Of a stretch of DNA of 64,000 nt, positions 1-8,322 are shown piece after piece. Numbering within the stretch: position 1 is the stretch's first letter; each line of letters starts with the position of its first letter. Source of the DNA: Lachnospira sp. UBA4346 (lineage in GTDB: Bacteria; Bacillota; Clostridia; Lachnospirales; Lachnospiraceae); contig DGTC01000025.1 in NCBI GenBank assembly GCA_002394205.1, positions 3,638-67,637 on the forward strand. Direction: 5' to 3'. A program made the position numbers and the translations under genes. The notes below the pieces were generated by a model that saw only the letters and a list, made by a program, of their open reading frames with translations, was not told the DNA's origin and did not search any database.

Positions 1-459
1 GGTAAGATTCAATCCTTTTCCTTCTTTTTCAAGGACTTCTACCACACGGATACTCTGCTTGTAATGTCTAAATCCCTGTGAACAAATCGCATCTAATGTC
101 CGCTCGCCGGCATGCCCAAATGGTGTATGTCCAAGATCATGTCCTAACGCAATCGCTTCCGTCAAATCTTCATTTAATCGCAATGCCCTTGCAATACTTC
201 TTGCAATCTGCGCAACCTCCAACGTATGCGTTAAACGTGTCCGGTAATGATCTCCCTCCGGTGCAATAAAAACCTGTGTCTTGTGTTTTAATCTTCGAAA
301 GGATTTACAGTGCAGAATTCTATCTCTGTCCCGTTGATAAATCGTACGTATAGTACATGGTTCTTCCTGATAATCCCTTCCTTGTGATTTATCACTAAAA
401 CTGGCATACGGACTAAAATGCATATGCTCAAATCGTTCCTGTTCTTCTCTAATATTCAT
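1..459 (-). CDS. dgt: Deoxyguanosinetriphosphate triphosphohydrolase-like protein (HD domain), 3' end beyond the window
   Basis: Only the first 153 codons are inside the window and the frame is open to the edge. The visible part carries the dNTPase signature. RTRLTHTLEV at about residues 73-82 holds the first metal-binding His (H78), and GHDLGHTPFGH at 106-116 holds the HD pair (H107, D108). Members of this family hydrolyse dNTPs to deoxynucleoside and triphosphate and are cytosolic; substrate range cannot be read from this fragment. The ATG at 459 follows a GAGGG ribosome site. The TIGR04086-type membrane protein gene lies 101 bases upstream on the same strand and could be cotranscribed. Assignment to the HD dNTPase family is firm; Dgt versus a broader dNTPase is inferred. 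Confidence 0.9.
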   Translation of the reverse strand, partial: MNIREEQERFEHMHFSPYASFSDKSQGRDYQEEPCTIRTIYQRDRDRILHCKSFRRLKHKTQVFIAPEGDHYRTRLTHTLEVAQIARSIARALRLNEDLTEAIALGHDLGHTPFGHAGERTLDAICSQGFRHYKQSIRVVEVLEKEGKGLNLT

Positions 460-560
460 ATCGTAACCCTCATAAACACTTCTGCAAAAATGGGCTCTAA
501 CTATAATATTCTTCGCATAAGAAGTATTTCCTTTTTTTCTTTTTTATTTTTCCGTAAAAT

Positions 561-932
561 TTAAATTTTTTTCAAAGGTGCGGCAAATGCACCGATTGCT
601 CCTGCTAATACACAGACAATGACACCTCTGACCATCGCACTATATGCAAATTGTTCCTTATTTCCCAATAAAATTGAAACGCCCGTCAATACTGCAAAAT
701 AAGCCACACCAAATCCGATTCCCCAAATTAATCTCCTTGTTCCTGCCTGTCTTGCCAACATAAATCCTCCAACAAATGTAGCAACTGCATAAATCAGTAC
801 AATTCCGGCTGTTACCTGCCATTCTGATAATCCCATACGATACATTCCAAAAGATAATACAACCAAAAGAATCCCTGTAATTGCATACGATACAACTGAT
901 GTTTTTAAAATATCTAACATTCTATCTGACAT
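561..932 (-). CDS. TIGR04086-type small membrane protein
   Basis: This 123-residue protein is almost entirely hydrophobic, with four predicted membrane spans (about residues 12-31, 38-58, 68-87 and 98-116) and a lysine at the cytoplasmic C-terminus (PLKKI). Length and span pattern match the TIGR04086/YrzE family of Firmicute membrane proteins, whose function is unknown. The ATG at 932 follows an AAGGG ribosome site. It is on the same strand as the downstream dNTPase and may be the first gene of that unit. No catalytic motif is visible. Confidence 0.75.
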   Translation of the reverse strand: MSDRMLDILKTSVVSYAITGILLVVLSFGMYRMGLSEWQVTAGIVLIYAVATFVGGFMLARQAGTRRLIWGIGFGVAYFAVLTGVSILLGNKEQFAYSAMVRGVIVCVLAGAIGAFAAPLKKI

Positions 933-1151
933 AATTTTCCCAACCCTTCATTATTTCTATAATTCTATTTTATGACATAAATGAGAATATAGAACCGAAA
1001 GTATATCTTTTCTTGATTGTTATAACTTTAACATATTCTGTACACGCCTGTTTTTTGTATAATCGACATTTCATTTGACATGATACATTCTTTTTAGTAG
1101 AATTTTATCATTACATTTATTTTAATTATTTTAACAAAGGAGTGATTTTTT

Positions 1152-2420
1152 TTGGATACGGACAGTATCACGCAACTTATCATCATTATTATTCTTGTCG
1201 CTCTTTCTGCATTTTTTTCCTCTGCAGAAACTGCACTAACCACAGTTAACAAAATTCGCATCCGTTCTCTCATTGATGACGGCAATAAACGAGCAATCAC
1301 TGTTAATAAAATTATTGAGCAGTCTAATAAAATGCTCAGTGCAATCTTAATCGGAAATAATATTGTTAATATTTCCGCTTCTGCACTGACAACACAATGG
1401 ACTATTCGTGTATTCGGAAATTATGCAACAGGTATTGCAACCGGAATTCTGACATTAACCGTTCTGATTCTTGGAGAAATTACACCGAAAACTGCCGCTA
1501 CCATTTATTCTGAGAAAATCTCATTAATATATGCACCTATTATTTATACATTGATGTATATATTAACACCTGTGATTTTCATTGTGGATCATCTTGCAGG
1601 TGGTTTTATGCGACTCATTCATCTTGACCGAACCAATGGTTCCAGCAAAATAACAGAAGACGAATTAAGAACTTTCGTTCAGGTTAGTCACGAAGATGGT
1701 GTTATCGAATCAAATGAAAAGAAAATCATCAACAATCTCTTTGATTTTGGCGATACCGAAGCTAAAGATGTCATGATTCCACGAATTGATATGACACTGG
1801 CAGATATCAACACTTCTTACAATGAGATTATTGCATTATTCCGTGAGACAAAATATACACGAATTCCAATTTTTGAAAATGACATCGATAATGTTGTCGG
1901 TATACTCAATATCAAAGATTTAATTCTCGTTCCTCACCATTCGGATTTTCAGATTCGGACAATTATGCGTAAACCATTCTTTACATATGAGCATAAGAAC
2001 ACCTCTGAATTATTCAATCAAATGCAGCGTAATTCTCACAGTATTTGCATTGTTTTAGATGAATATGGTTCTACTGCCGGTATGATTACAACCGAGGACT
2101 TATTAGAAGAAATTGTTGGTGAAATCCGTGATGAATATGATGCAGATGAGACAGATCCATTTGTAAAGGTAGGTGTTAATACTTATCTGGTAGATGGTTC
2201 TTACAAATTAGATGATATCAATGATGCATTAAATATTTCTCTCGTATCCGAAGATAATGACTCGATTGGCGGTTACATTATTGAAAAGTTAGATCGTTTC
2301 CCTGAAGTTGGCGAACAATTCGAACTTGATACCCTTCATATTAAAATTGAACGTGCCACTGCAAATCGAATTGAATTAATCTTAATCAAAGTAACCACAT
2401 CTGATACAACTGAATCATAA
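1152..2420 (+). CDS. Hemolysin C-like CNNM/CBS-domain membrane protein (CorC/YhdP/MgpA type)
   Basis: The 422-residue product has the CorC-family layout. An N-terminal CNNM (DUF21) membrane domain covers about residues 1-170, including the SSAETALT start motif and LGEITPKT. A CBS pair follows at about 205-330 (DVMIPRIDM, VVGILNIKDL, TAGMITTEDLLEEIVGEI). A C-terminal CorC/HlyC transporter-associated domain begins near 345 (LVDGSYKLDDIN). The family is linked to divalent cation (Mg2+) efflux and tolerance; 'hemolysin' is a historical name. The start is TTG at 1152, chosen because AAAGGAGTG stands about 8 bases upstream and the family N-terminus begins here. It is the only plus-strand gene in the first 17 kb and ends at a bidirectional terminator. 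Confidence 0.9.
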   Translation: MDTDSITQLIIIIILVALSAFFSSAETALTTVNKIRIRSLIDDGNKRAITVNKIIEQSNKMLSAILIGNNIVNISASALTTQWTIRVFGNYATGIATGILTLTVLILGEITPKTAATIYSEKISLIYAPIIYTLMYILTPVIFIVDHLAGGFMRLIHLDRTNGSSKITEDELRTFVQVSHEDGVIESNEKKIINNLFDFGDTEAKDVMIPRIDMTLADINTSYNEIIALFRETKYTRIPIFENDIDNVVGILNIKDLILVPHHSDFQIRTIMRKPFFTYEHKNTSELFNQMQRNSHSICIVLDEYGSTAGMITTEDLLEEIVGEIRDEYDADETDPFVKVGVNTYLVDGSYKLDDINDALNISLVSEDNDSIGGYIIEKLDRFPEVGEQFELDTLHIKIERATANRIELILIKVTTSDTTES

Positions 2421-2432
2421 CTATATTTCTAA

Positions 2433-2468
2433 TAACACATAAGTTTATTGCTTGTGTGTTATTTTTTT
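2433..2468 (+). terminator. Rho-independent terminator after the CNNM/CBS gene
   Basis: An 11-bp inverted repeat (2433-2443 with 2451-2461, one G-T pair, 7-base loop) is followed by seven T on the plus strand. It lies 12 bases after the stop codon and overlaps the stop codon of the convergent minus-strand gene, so it probably serves the plus-strand gene mainly. Confidence 0.85.
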
Positions 2469-5400
2469 CTCTCAATCACTCCTGCCGAATCTATTTTCCA
2501 CACCTGAACACATTTTTCATCTGAATATGCCTGTATCTCCTGCTGTGTTAAATTTCCTAATTTGTTATACCAGTCTTCAATTCCCTCTGCCTGTTTTTGA
2601 ATAATCTGCTCATACCAAGTGGAGGCAATTCGAATGGTCTGTATTTTTCGAACCACCTGTGGTTCCGGCTCCAATTCATCTTTTGTTGCATGTGCAGTTC
2701 TTTCTACATCTTTAGCCGGCATTATAAATGTTACTTCAATCATGTCAAGCGTTGTGTTGTCTTCTCTTGTCCAGTTCGCCCAAGTATAACCTGTGTATAC
2801 AGTTGCCTTGATCGTTACCGACTGACCATAATAATATGTATCTGCTCCACGAACATCTGTGATACCGGTTGTCTTGTTTAACTTGACTTCATACTTATTT
2901 CTTGTGTAGTAGTAATTTACCACAGTAGTTCCGTCTGCCTTAATTGTAACCTTCTGTGTTGCAGGTGCTGTAAATCCAGTATATGTCTTTACTGCCGGTA
3001 TTACCATAGATGCTGTTGCTCCGATTAAGTTCTCTGTATCTGTTAAGTCATAATTCGTTGTATCGTGCTTTGTTGCATCTGAATTAATCTTCTGTTTCCA
3101 GTGCTTTACCGTATACTTTGTATCTGTGTTTGGTACTGCGTTGGCTGTGAAAGCGACATCTGTTGAAGGCATTGTAAATGTGTAGCTAGAATCTGCAATT
3201 GTCTTACCATCCGATTTCTTCCAGTTTGTAAAATGATACCCTGTCATTGCCGTGGCATCAATGTTTACAGATTGTCCTACATAGTACGTTCCTGCGCCTG
3301 TTGTTTTGGCAATTCCGCTTCCTTTGGTTAAGGTTACTTTGTATGATAATCTCTTGTAATACAACTTAATTACTGTATTGCCTGTAATGATTGTCTTCTC
3401 TTTGCTCTTGTTGGAATCATATTCTGTTCGGTTCTCCACAATCAGGGAAGAATCCTTTAAGTCTGTGTGTTTTATGACTGTGCCGTAAGGCTTGCTTAGC
3501 GTTGTTGTCTTTCGTGGTTTTTCCGGATAGTTTCCATCTGTATCCATAACGTAATGCTCAACCGTAACGTCATAATTATTCGTCTGTGCTGTCGCATTGG
3601 CAGTTATGGTTACGTCTTTTGCAGGCATTACAAAATATGCCGGATTGCTCTTTTCTGTTGTGTTATCGCTAAATTCTGTATATCCTGTCCATCTGTTCCA
3701 GGTATAAGTATGCTGTGCATCGTTTGGCAACATATATGCATGTATTGTAATCTTTGCACCATAGTATATCTTGTCTCCTGCTTTCTTCGTTACACCGTTT
3801 GCTGTGTAATTAACGTTCTTAATTCCTGTTCCGTTCTTTAATGTTACGGTATACTGGTTTCTTGTGTAGTAGTAATTTACCACAGTAGTTCCGTCTGCCT
3901 TAATCGTAACCTTCTGTGTTGCAGGAGAAGTGAATCCTGTATACGTTTTTACGGCGGGTGTTACGCTGTTTCCGGTTGTACCGGTTACGTTTTCCGTGTC
4001 TTTTAGCGTATAGTTAGATGCGTTCTTCTTCGCTGCATCACTGTTTATATTCTGTAGCCAATGTTTTACGGTGTACTTCGTGTCTGTGTTTGGCTTATAA
4101 TGTGCTCTGTAATTTTTGTCTCCTACGCTGCCTTTTGTAATGGTTACTTTGGTGTTATAAGTTCCACTTGCAATACCTGTTCCACTCCAACCGATGAATG
4201 TGTAACCTTGTTTTGTTGGGTTATTCAGTGTAAAGGTATTCGTATTGATTGTATACTCTGTAGGATTGGTCTTACCACCAAGCGTACCGCCTTGCAAATT
4301 GTAATTGATTGTATACGTATGAAGTTTAAAGAATCTGTACACGGTTACATTTGCTCCACTTACAACGGCTGATGAACTGGAATTATAATCATACCCTTTG
4401 TAATACTTGCTGCTTGTTGTATTTGTTCCTAAATCTTCACCGCTTACTCTTGTTCCGTCTGCAACTGTTTTCGTCTGCGAACCAAGAAGCATACCATTTT
4501 TATCTCCCACCACATCCTTGTAAGTTACGTTGTAATATTTCGTGTCAGGCGTTAGAGCTTCCCACTGTGCATGAATAATATAACTTGCCGGCTGTGTGTT
4601 ATTCTTAATCCAACCACCTATAAGTGTATTGTTGGTGTTGCCATTATTCATAACATCATCACCGTCTGAAAACTTGTACCACCGACTTGAATCCGTCCTG
4701 TATGTACCTGTAAAAGAATGCCACTGATTGTCCGTACCAAACACTTCTTCTACATTCTTCTTGCCATTGCTATATATTCGTGTTAATGCATATCCTGTCC
4801 ACTTATAGCCACTTCTTGTAAATATGTTGCCTCCTGCGAAACGAATCTTATTTCCTTCAACTAGTGTGCGGTTTAATATAGAAATATTTTCTCCGCTTGT
4901 CATTGTTCCACCGTTGGCATTATATGTGAAGGTATATTCTGGGGTCCAGACTGCTTCGAATGTGGCATCTTTAAATAAGGAATCGTAATACTTACCGTCA
5001 TTTAAAATACTTGTCCACTCTGCACTTGTTGCGGTGTAACCATGCTCTGCACCACCGGATGTCAACTTCCATCCCACAAACTTATATCCAGCTCTTTGTG
5101 GATTAGATAATTGAATTCCATCGGTCAGTCCAAGACGCTCTATTGTAACATTACTTGTATTACCACCATAATTACCGCCGTTAAGTTTGAAGGTATATCT
5201 GAATGGTTTGGTTACCAACGAAAAGTGATTGTATTTTTGTAACTCAGATGATTGCAATGTATTATCCATACCAGAACCATCTGCTTCTACATTATTATTT
5301 AGTCGAAATACCGGAACGATATACTTCACACGATTATAACGCTCATTGGCATCTGTTATGGCTTGTGTATCTGCTGGAGATACACCTACTGTCCAAGATG

Positions 5401-5890
5401 TTTTAACATCACGCCAAGGTGCATTTACCAACAGATTGCCATATTCGTCATACTCTAATGGACACCAATACAAGGCTTTCATTGCATCTGACATTTTACT
5501 ATCGCCACCCTGCAATTTCGGACTTTCATCAAAATTTGTTGTATCATCCATCGCTGCAACAATAGAAATCGTCTGTCTTGCTTGAACTTCAATTGCTCTA
5601 CCATATGTAATACGAGAATTCGTATATAACTGAATATCATCAAATGCTCTCATACCATCATCATAGACTTTATTTGTGTCGATTGTACCATACCCCCACA
5701 TATAATTCTTAATTCCTTGAATTAAATCATGTTGGTTATCTCGCTTCAAAGAAACCATATTCTGAATTAAATCATTCCATGAATACTCAACTGCATATAC
5801 ATTTTCATTATAAAAAGAAAACAGGCCTGTCATTGTAAATAATACAATGAGCAGACCTGCGATAAAACGCTTATTTAATCTGTTTATCAT
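2459..5890 (-). CDS. Large secreted InlB-type (Listeria-Bacteroides) repeat protein
   Basis: The 1143-residue protein starts with a basic stretch and one hydrophobic segment (about residues 8-33), a signal peptide or membrane anchor. The N-terminal third is not a family I recognise. From about 230 onward there are tandem InlB/Flg_new-like beta modules, recognisable by GYKFVGW, GYTFIGW and GYHFTNW and by aromatic-rich YKRLSY/YYYTRN strands. Two modules (starting TDTKYTVKHW) are near duplicates at protein and DNA level. The last 75 residues are a different, Trp-containing segment without LPXTG, so sortase anchoring is not indicated. The ATG at 5890 has an AAAGGAAAT ribosome site. It is 54 bases downstream of the GW-repeat protein and probably cotranscribed with it, at the end of the Tad-like locus. 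An extracellular adhesin or matrix role is inferred from the repeats only. Confidence 0.8.
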   Translation of the reverse strand: MINRLNKRFIAGLLIVLFTMTGLFSFYNENVYAVEYSWNDLIQNMVSLKRDNQHDLIQGIKNYMWGYGTIDTNKVYDDGMRAFDDIQLYTNSRITYGRAIEVQARQTISIVAAMDDTTNFDESPKLQGGDSKMSDAMKALYWCPLEYDEYGNLLVNAPWRDVKTSWTVGVSPADTQAITDANERYNRVKYIVPVFRLNNNVEADGSGMDNTLQSSELQKYNHFSLVTKPFRYTFKLNGGNYGGNTSNVTIERLGLTDGIQLSNPQRAGYKFVGWKLTSGGAEHGYTATSAEWTSILNDGKYYDSLFKDATFEAVWTPEYTFTYNANGGTMTSGENISILNRTLVEGNKIRFAGGNIFTRSGYKWTGYALTRIYSNGKKNVEEVFGTDNQWHSFTGTYRTDSSRWYKFSDGDDVMNNGNTNNTLIGGWIKNNTQPASYIIHAQWEALTPDTKYYNVTYKDVVGDKNGMLLGSQTKTVADGTRVSGEDLGTNTTSSKYYKGYDYNSSSSAVVSGANVTVYRFFKLHTYTINYNLQGGTLGGKTNPTEYTINTNTFTLNNPTKQGYTFIGWSGTGIASGTYNTKVTITKGSVGDKNYRAHYKPNTDTKYTVKHWLQNINSDAAKKNASNYTLKDTENVTGTTGNSVTPAVKTYTGFTSPATQKVTIKADGTTVVNYYYTRNQYTVTLKNGTGIKNVNYTANGVTKKAGDKIYYGAKITIHAYMLPNDAQHTYTWNRWTGYTEFSDNTTEKSNPAYFVMPAKDVTITANATAQTNNYDVTVEHYVMDTDGNYPEKPRKTTTLSKPYGTVIKHTDLKDSSLIVENRTEYDSNKSKEKTIITGNTVIKLYYKRLSYKVTLTKGSGIAKTTGAGTYYVGQSVNIDATAMTGYHFTNWKKSDGKTIADSSYTFTMPSTDVAFTANAVPNTDTKYTVKHWKQKINSDATKHDTTNYDLTDTENLIGATASMVIPAVKTYTGFTAPATQKVTIKADGTTVVNYYYTRNKYEVKLNKTTGITDVRGADTYYYGQSVTIKATVYTGYTWANWTREDNTTLDMIEVTFIMPAKDVERTAHATKDELEPEPQVVRKIQTIRIASTWYEQIIQKQAEGIEDWYNKLGNLTQQEIQAYSDEKCVQVWKIDSAGVIERKK
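2898..2965. repeat. 68-bp direct repeat, copy A, inside the InlB-repeat gene
   Basis: Matches 3858-3925 with one mismatch at a spacing of 960 bases. It encodes the same YYYTRN strand in two duplicated modules. A long near-perfect match within one gene can drive deletion or duplication of the 320 residues between the copies. Confidence 0.9.
3858..3925. repeat. 68-bp direct repeat, copy B, inside the InlB-repeat gene
   Basis: Partner of 2898-2965 in the same orientation and reading frame, one mismatch. Both copies sit at the end of a TDTKYTVKHW module. Confidence 0.9.
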
Positions 5891-5944
5891 AGATTATTTC
5901 CTTTCTCTCTGATAGATAATAAGGAAATTTGATTTGATTGATTA

Positions 5945-7078
5945 TTATAGATTAAGCCAGTATAAATGTACTTCTTTTCCGAAATCCTTTAAATTTAAAT
6001 TACTTAGTAACCCAAACATATTTCCTGTATTATACTCGACTGTTCCTGGACCATTTGCATCACCGATTCTTAGTGCAGTTTCTCCATTAATATCAACCAT
6101 ATGAGGGCTATGAATTTCGTTGTAGTGATAATCATCAATCATATTTCCGTTATCGTCAACATCAACAGTAATCTCATCGATTGCATCATACTTTCTGCTA
6201 GATACACCATCTTCAAGCCGTTCCATTTCTCTTAAGATGTTTCCATCCGCGTCATGCCAAATAACATATCTTTTACCCTGACGAATTGCTTTTCCGTTTT
6301 CAACACGGTATTCAACACCGTCATATATAATCGTGTTACCTACATTTCCCCAGCCACCATTCTCAATTCTTCTTTCAATGCCGTTACCTACGTTTGCCCA
6401 GCCAGACTCAATATATTTTCTTTTAATGCCACAAGAATAATCAAATCGAATTCCACCATTCTCTACATACCATGTACCGAATTCGTTCTTTTCCACACCT
6501 GTGAAGCCGAAATCTACGCCGCCATTGGTAATCTTCCACCAGCCGAACTCATTAAACGCCAATCCGTTGTATTCGAAGTCTACTCTGCCATTCGTTACTT
6601 TCCACCAGCCGAATTCGTTGCCTACTACGCTGTTGCTAGTGTAATCTACCTGTCCGTTGTTTACATACCACCAACCGACTGTTTCATCATACACAAGTCC
6701 TGTATCTTCAAACTGCACCTGACCGCCTACAATCTTCCACCAGCCGGCTTCGTTTTCTGCAAGTCCATTGAAAGAGAAATCTACGATACCGTTATTACAC
6801 TTCCACCAGCCGACTTCATTACCAACCAAACCGTCATAATCCTTAACTGCCTGATTATCTGCGTTATATACTCTCCATGCACCGTCTGCGTCAAGGTTTA
6901 AGTGATATGCTGTGCTGTCTGCGTTATACTCCTGAGCATATGCTGTCACTGCTGTATCTGCTGCATTGCCAATACCGAAAGCCCCCACGCCGATACCAAA
7001 AGCTAATGCGCCTGCTGCTGCGATCTTTCTTACTGTTTTTGTTGTTTTATTTAATTGTGTGTGTCTGTTTTTATTCAT
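5945..7078 (-). CDS. Secreted protein with GW-type (choline-binding-like) repeats
   Basis: The 377-residue product has a signal peptide with a charged N-terminus, a Gly/Ala-rich core to about residue 40 and a likely cleavage after AYA. From about 85 to 215 there are six repeats of 20-22 residues with the pattern xGWWKxxNGxVDFxxNGL. This aromatic/glycine pattern is typical of cell-wall or choline-binding-like repeats on Lachnospiraceae exoproteins. Two shorter Trp-Asn-Val-Gly-Asn units and an unassigned C-terminal region follow. No catalytic domain is recognisable. The ATG at 7078 has GAGGGAG upstream. A promoter-like sequence overlaps the end of the preceding 132-residue gene, so it could be transcribed alone or by read-through from the pilus operon. 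Binding to cell wall is inference. Confidence 0.75.
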   Translation of the reverse strand: MNKNRHTQLNKTTKTVRKIAAAGALAFGIGVGAFGIGNAADTAVTAYAQEYNADSTAYHLNLDADGAWRVYNADNQAVKDYDGLVGNEVGWWKCNNGIVDFSFNGLAENEAGWWKIVGGQVQFEDTGLVYDETVGWWYVNNGQVDYTSNSVVGNEFGWWKVTNGRVDFEYNGLAFNEFGWWKITNGGVDFGFTGVEKNEFGTWYVENGGIRFDYSCGIKRKYIESGWANVGNGIERRIENGGWGNVGNTIIYDGVEYRVENGKAIRQGKRYVIWHDADGNILREMERLEDGVSSRKYDAIDEITVDVDDNGNMIDDYHYNEIHSPHMVDINGETALRIGDANGPGTVEYNTGNMFGLLSNLNLKDFGKEVHLYWLNL

Positions 7079-7127
7079 AGAATTCGTCTCCCTCTCATCT
7101 TTCTTTTGTTATTTTGTGACGAATTCC

Positions 7128-7155
7128 ATTATACAGTATTTTCAGAAAATAACAA
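7128..7155 (-). promoter_or_regulatory. Candidate sigma-A promoter for the GW-repeat gene
   Basis: On the minus strand a TTGTTA box (7150-7155) is followed after 16 bases by TATAAT (7128-7133), about 50 bases before the ATG at 7078. It overlaps the 3' end of the 132-residue gene. Confidence 0.5.
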
Positions 7156-7527
7156 TACTCTCTGAATACTTATTTTTTTATTTTTATAAATCAATGGAAG
7201 CCGGAATGTTTCATGAACCAAAACATCTAACACGCCATTTCCAGCATATATGATTTGAACCTCCACCTCGCCGTTTGAAGCGATTTTCTTCTTTAATTCC
7301 TCACAAAATCTTCTTGTAATATGTTCAATTTCTTCCTCTTTCGGAATTGCTCCCATTTGCAATGTACCACTCATCCATTCATCTTTTAATATATTCATCG
7401 CATATTCTGAGCCATTATTTAGTTCCGCACTCCGTGCATGTTCTTCTGTAAATATACAAAAAACAATTACCATCAAATAGATTCCAATACAGCATCCGCA
7501 TAATGTAATAATATTTCTCATAGACAC
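7129..7527 (-). CDS. Small membrane-anchored protein of the Tad-like locus
   Basis: 132 residues with one N-terminal hydrophobic segment (about 5-24) and a mixed, soluble-looking remainder. The layout resembles TadE/TadF-type minor pilins or pseudopilins: a short cytoplasmic end, one membrane span, an extracellular domain. No specific family motif is recognisable. The start at 7527 directly abuts the stop of the 118-residue gene (7528), which argues for translational coupling and joint function. The AAGTAGG ribosome site lies inside the upstream gene. Pilin-like function is inferred from position and architecture only. Confidence 0.6.
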   Translation of the reverse strand: MSMRNIITLCGCCIGIYLMVIVFCIFTEEHARSAELNNGSEYAMNILKDEWMSGTLQMGAIPKEEEIEHITRRFCEELKKKIASNGEVEVQIIYAGNGVLDVLVHETFRLPLIYKNKKISIQRVLLFSENTV

Positions 7528-7884
7528 CTACTTCTCTATATGCACATATTCATTATAATGATGTTGTTTCTGAATGGAAAACAAGTTACTTTGAATGTGA
7601 TACTCTACCTGCATCTGAAACGTATAATACTGACTGCTTTCAGATGTATATTGAAATGCAACCTGCATATTTTTTTGTTGCAGATAATTTTGAATTTCCG
7701 TCTTTGTCTGCGCATCTAACTGTTCGTCTACCTTTTGTCCATGAATACATACATAATCTTCTATGTATTTGATATGCTTATGTACATCTGTTATCTGCTG
7801 ATTCATCTGAATAAAATCGATTCCCAGATAGCATATTAATGTTAAAATAATTACATACGCTGAACTTTCTATGACACTTCTCAT
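7528..7884 (-). CDS. Small membrane-anchored protein of the Tad-like locus
   Basis: 118 residues. One hydrophobic segment lies at about residues 8-25 near the N-terminus, followed by a Gln-rich soluble region (VDEQLDAQTK, NYLQQKNMQ). It has the same architecture as the abutting 132-residue gene and fits a TadE/F-like minor pilin or assembly factor. The ATG at 7884 is preceded by an AGGTGAT site. It lies between the micro-pilin genes and the GW-repeat gene. I recognise no named family. Confidence 0.6.
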   Translation of the reverse strand: MRSVIESSAYVIILTLICYLGIDFIQMNQQITDVHKHIKYIEDYVCIHGQKVDEQLDAQTKTEIQNYLQQKNMQVAFQYTSESSQYYTFQMQVEYHIQSNLFSIQKQHHYNEYVHIEK

Positions 7885-7922
7885 ATTTCATCACCTGTAT
7901 TTTATTTCATTATTATCAAAAT

Positions 7923-8063
7923 TTATTGAAATAGAATTACAGACAGCATTTTACTTATGATTTCCCGATACTGCAATAATATATATCCGAAAATATATAT
8001 TCCAGCCATACTTCCCAGCAGACTTACAATTGCCTTTCCATACTCTTCTATCATTTCACTCAT
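7923..8063 (-). CDS. Micro-pilin-like peptide, 46 aa
   Basis: The ORF encodes 46 residues: an acidic start with the motif MIEEYGK, a hydrophobic span of about 20 residues, then a short basic tail. The first residues match the start of the Flp-like peptide at 10857-11048 (both begin MSE and share I-E-x-Y-G-K) and the 32-residue peptide at 8170-8268 (IVEEYGA). A G-rich site (GGGGG, 7-8 bases before ATG) could serve as ribosome site. The conserved motif, the hydrophobic segment and the position among pilus genes support a real gene. It may be a pilin subunit or an inner-membrane peptide of the apparatus. Confidence 0.6.
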   Translation of the reverse strand: MSEMIEEYGKAIVSLLGSMAGIYIFGYILLQYREIISKMLSVILFQ

Positions 8064-8169
8064 TTTCAAACCCCCATTCTGTAATTCTATTTTCTTTTGT
8101 CACCGATTCAAAAATAAACTTATAATCATTTACGTCATATGATTAATCTTCGTTCAGACTGTTACGGCT

Positions 8170-8268
8170 TTATACATTTGTTAATATCTTAACAAACAGC
8201 ATAATAAATGTTCCCACTACCGGTATTGCTGTCACAACAGCACCATATTCTTCTACTATTTCTTCCAT
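8170..8268 (-). CDS. Micro-pilin-like peptide, 32 aa
   Basis: A 32-residue ORF starts with MEEIVEEYGA and continues as one hydrophobic span ending in a lysine-containing tail. It has a near-ideal ribosome site (GAAGGAGA, about 5 bases before ATG), the best argument that it is translated. The EEYG motif is shared with the peptides at 7923-8063 and 10857-11048. It sits 54 bases downstream of the TadB/C-like gene. Function is unknown; a pilin-like or membrane micro-subunit role is inferred. Confidence 0.6.
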   Translation of the reverse strand: MEEIVEEYGAVVTAIPVVGTFIMLFVKILTNV

Positions 8269-8322
8269 CTTTCTCCTTCTATATACACCTAATATTATGT
8301 ACCTTTTGTTTCCTTTTATTGT

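Noticed and set aside
6254..6901. 215-codon plus-strand open frame opposite the GW-repeat gene
   Set aside because: Antisense of the regular repeats; composition is not protein-like and the minus-strand gene has signal peptide and repeats.
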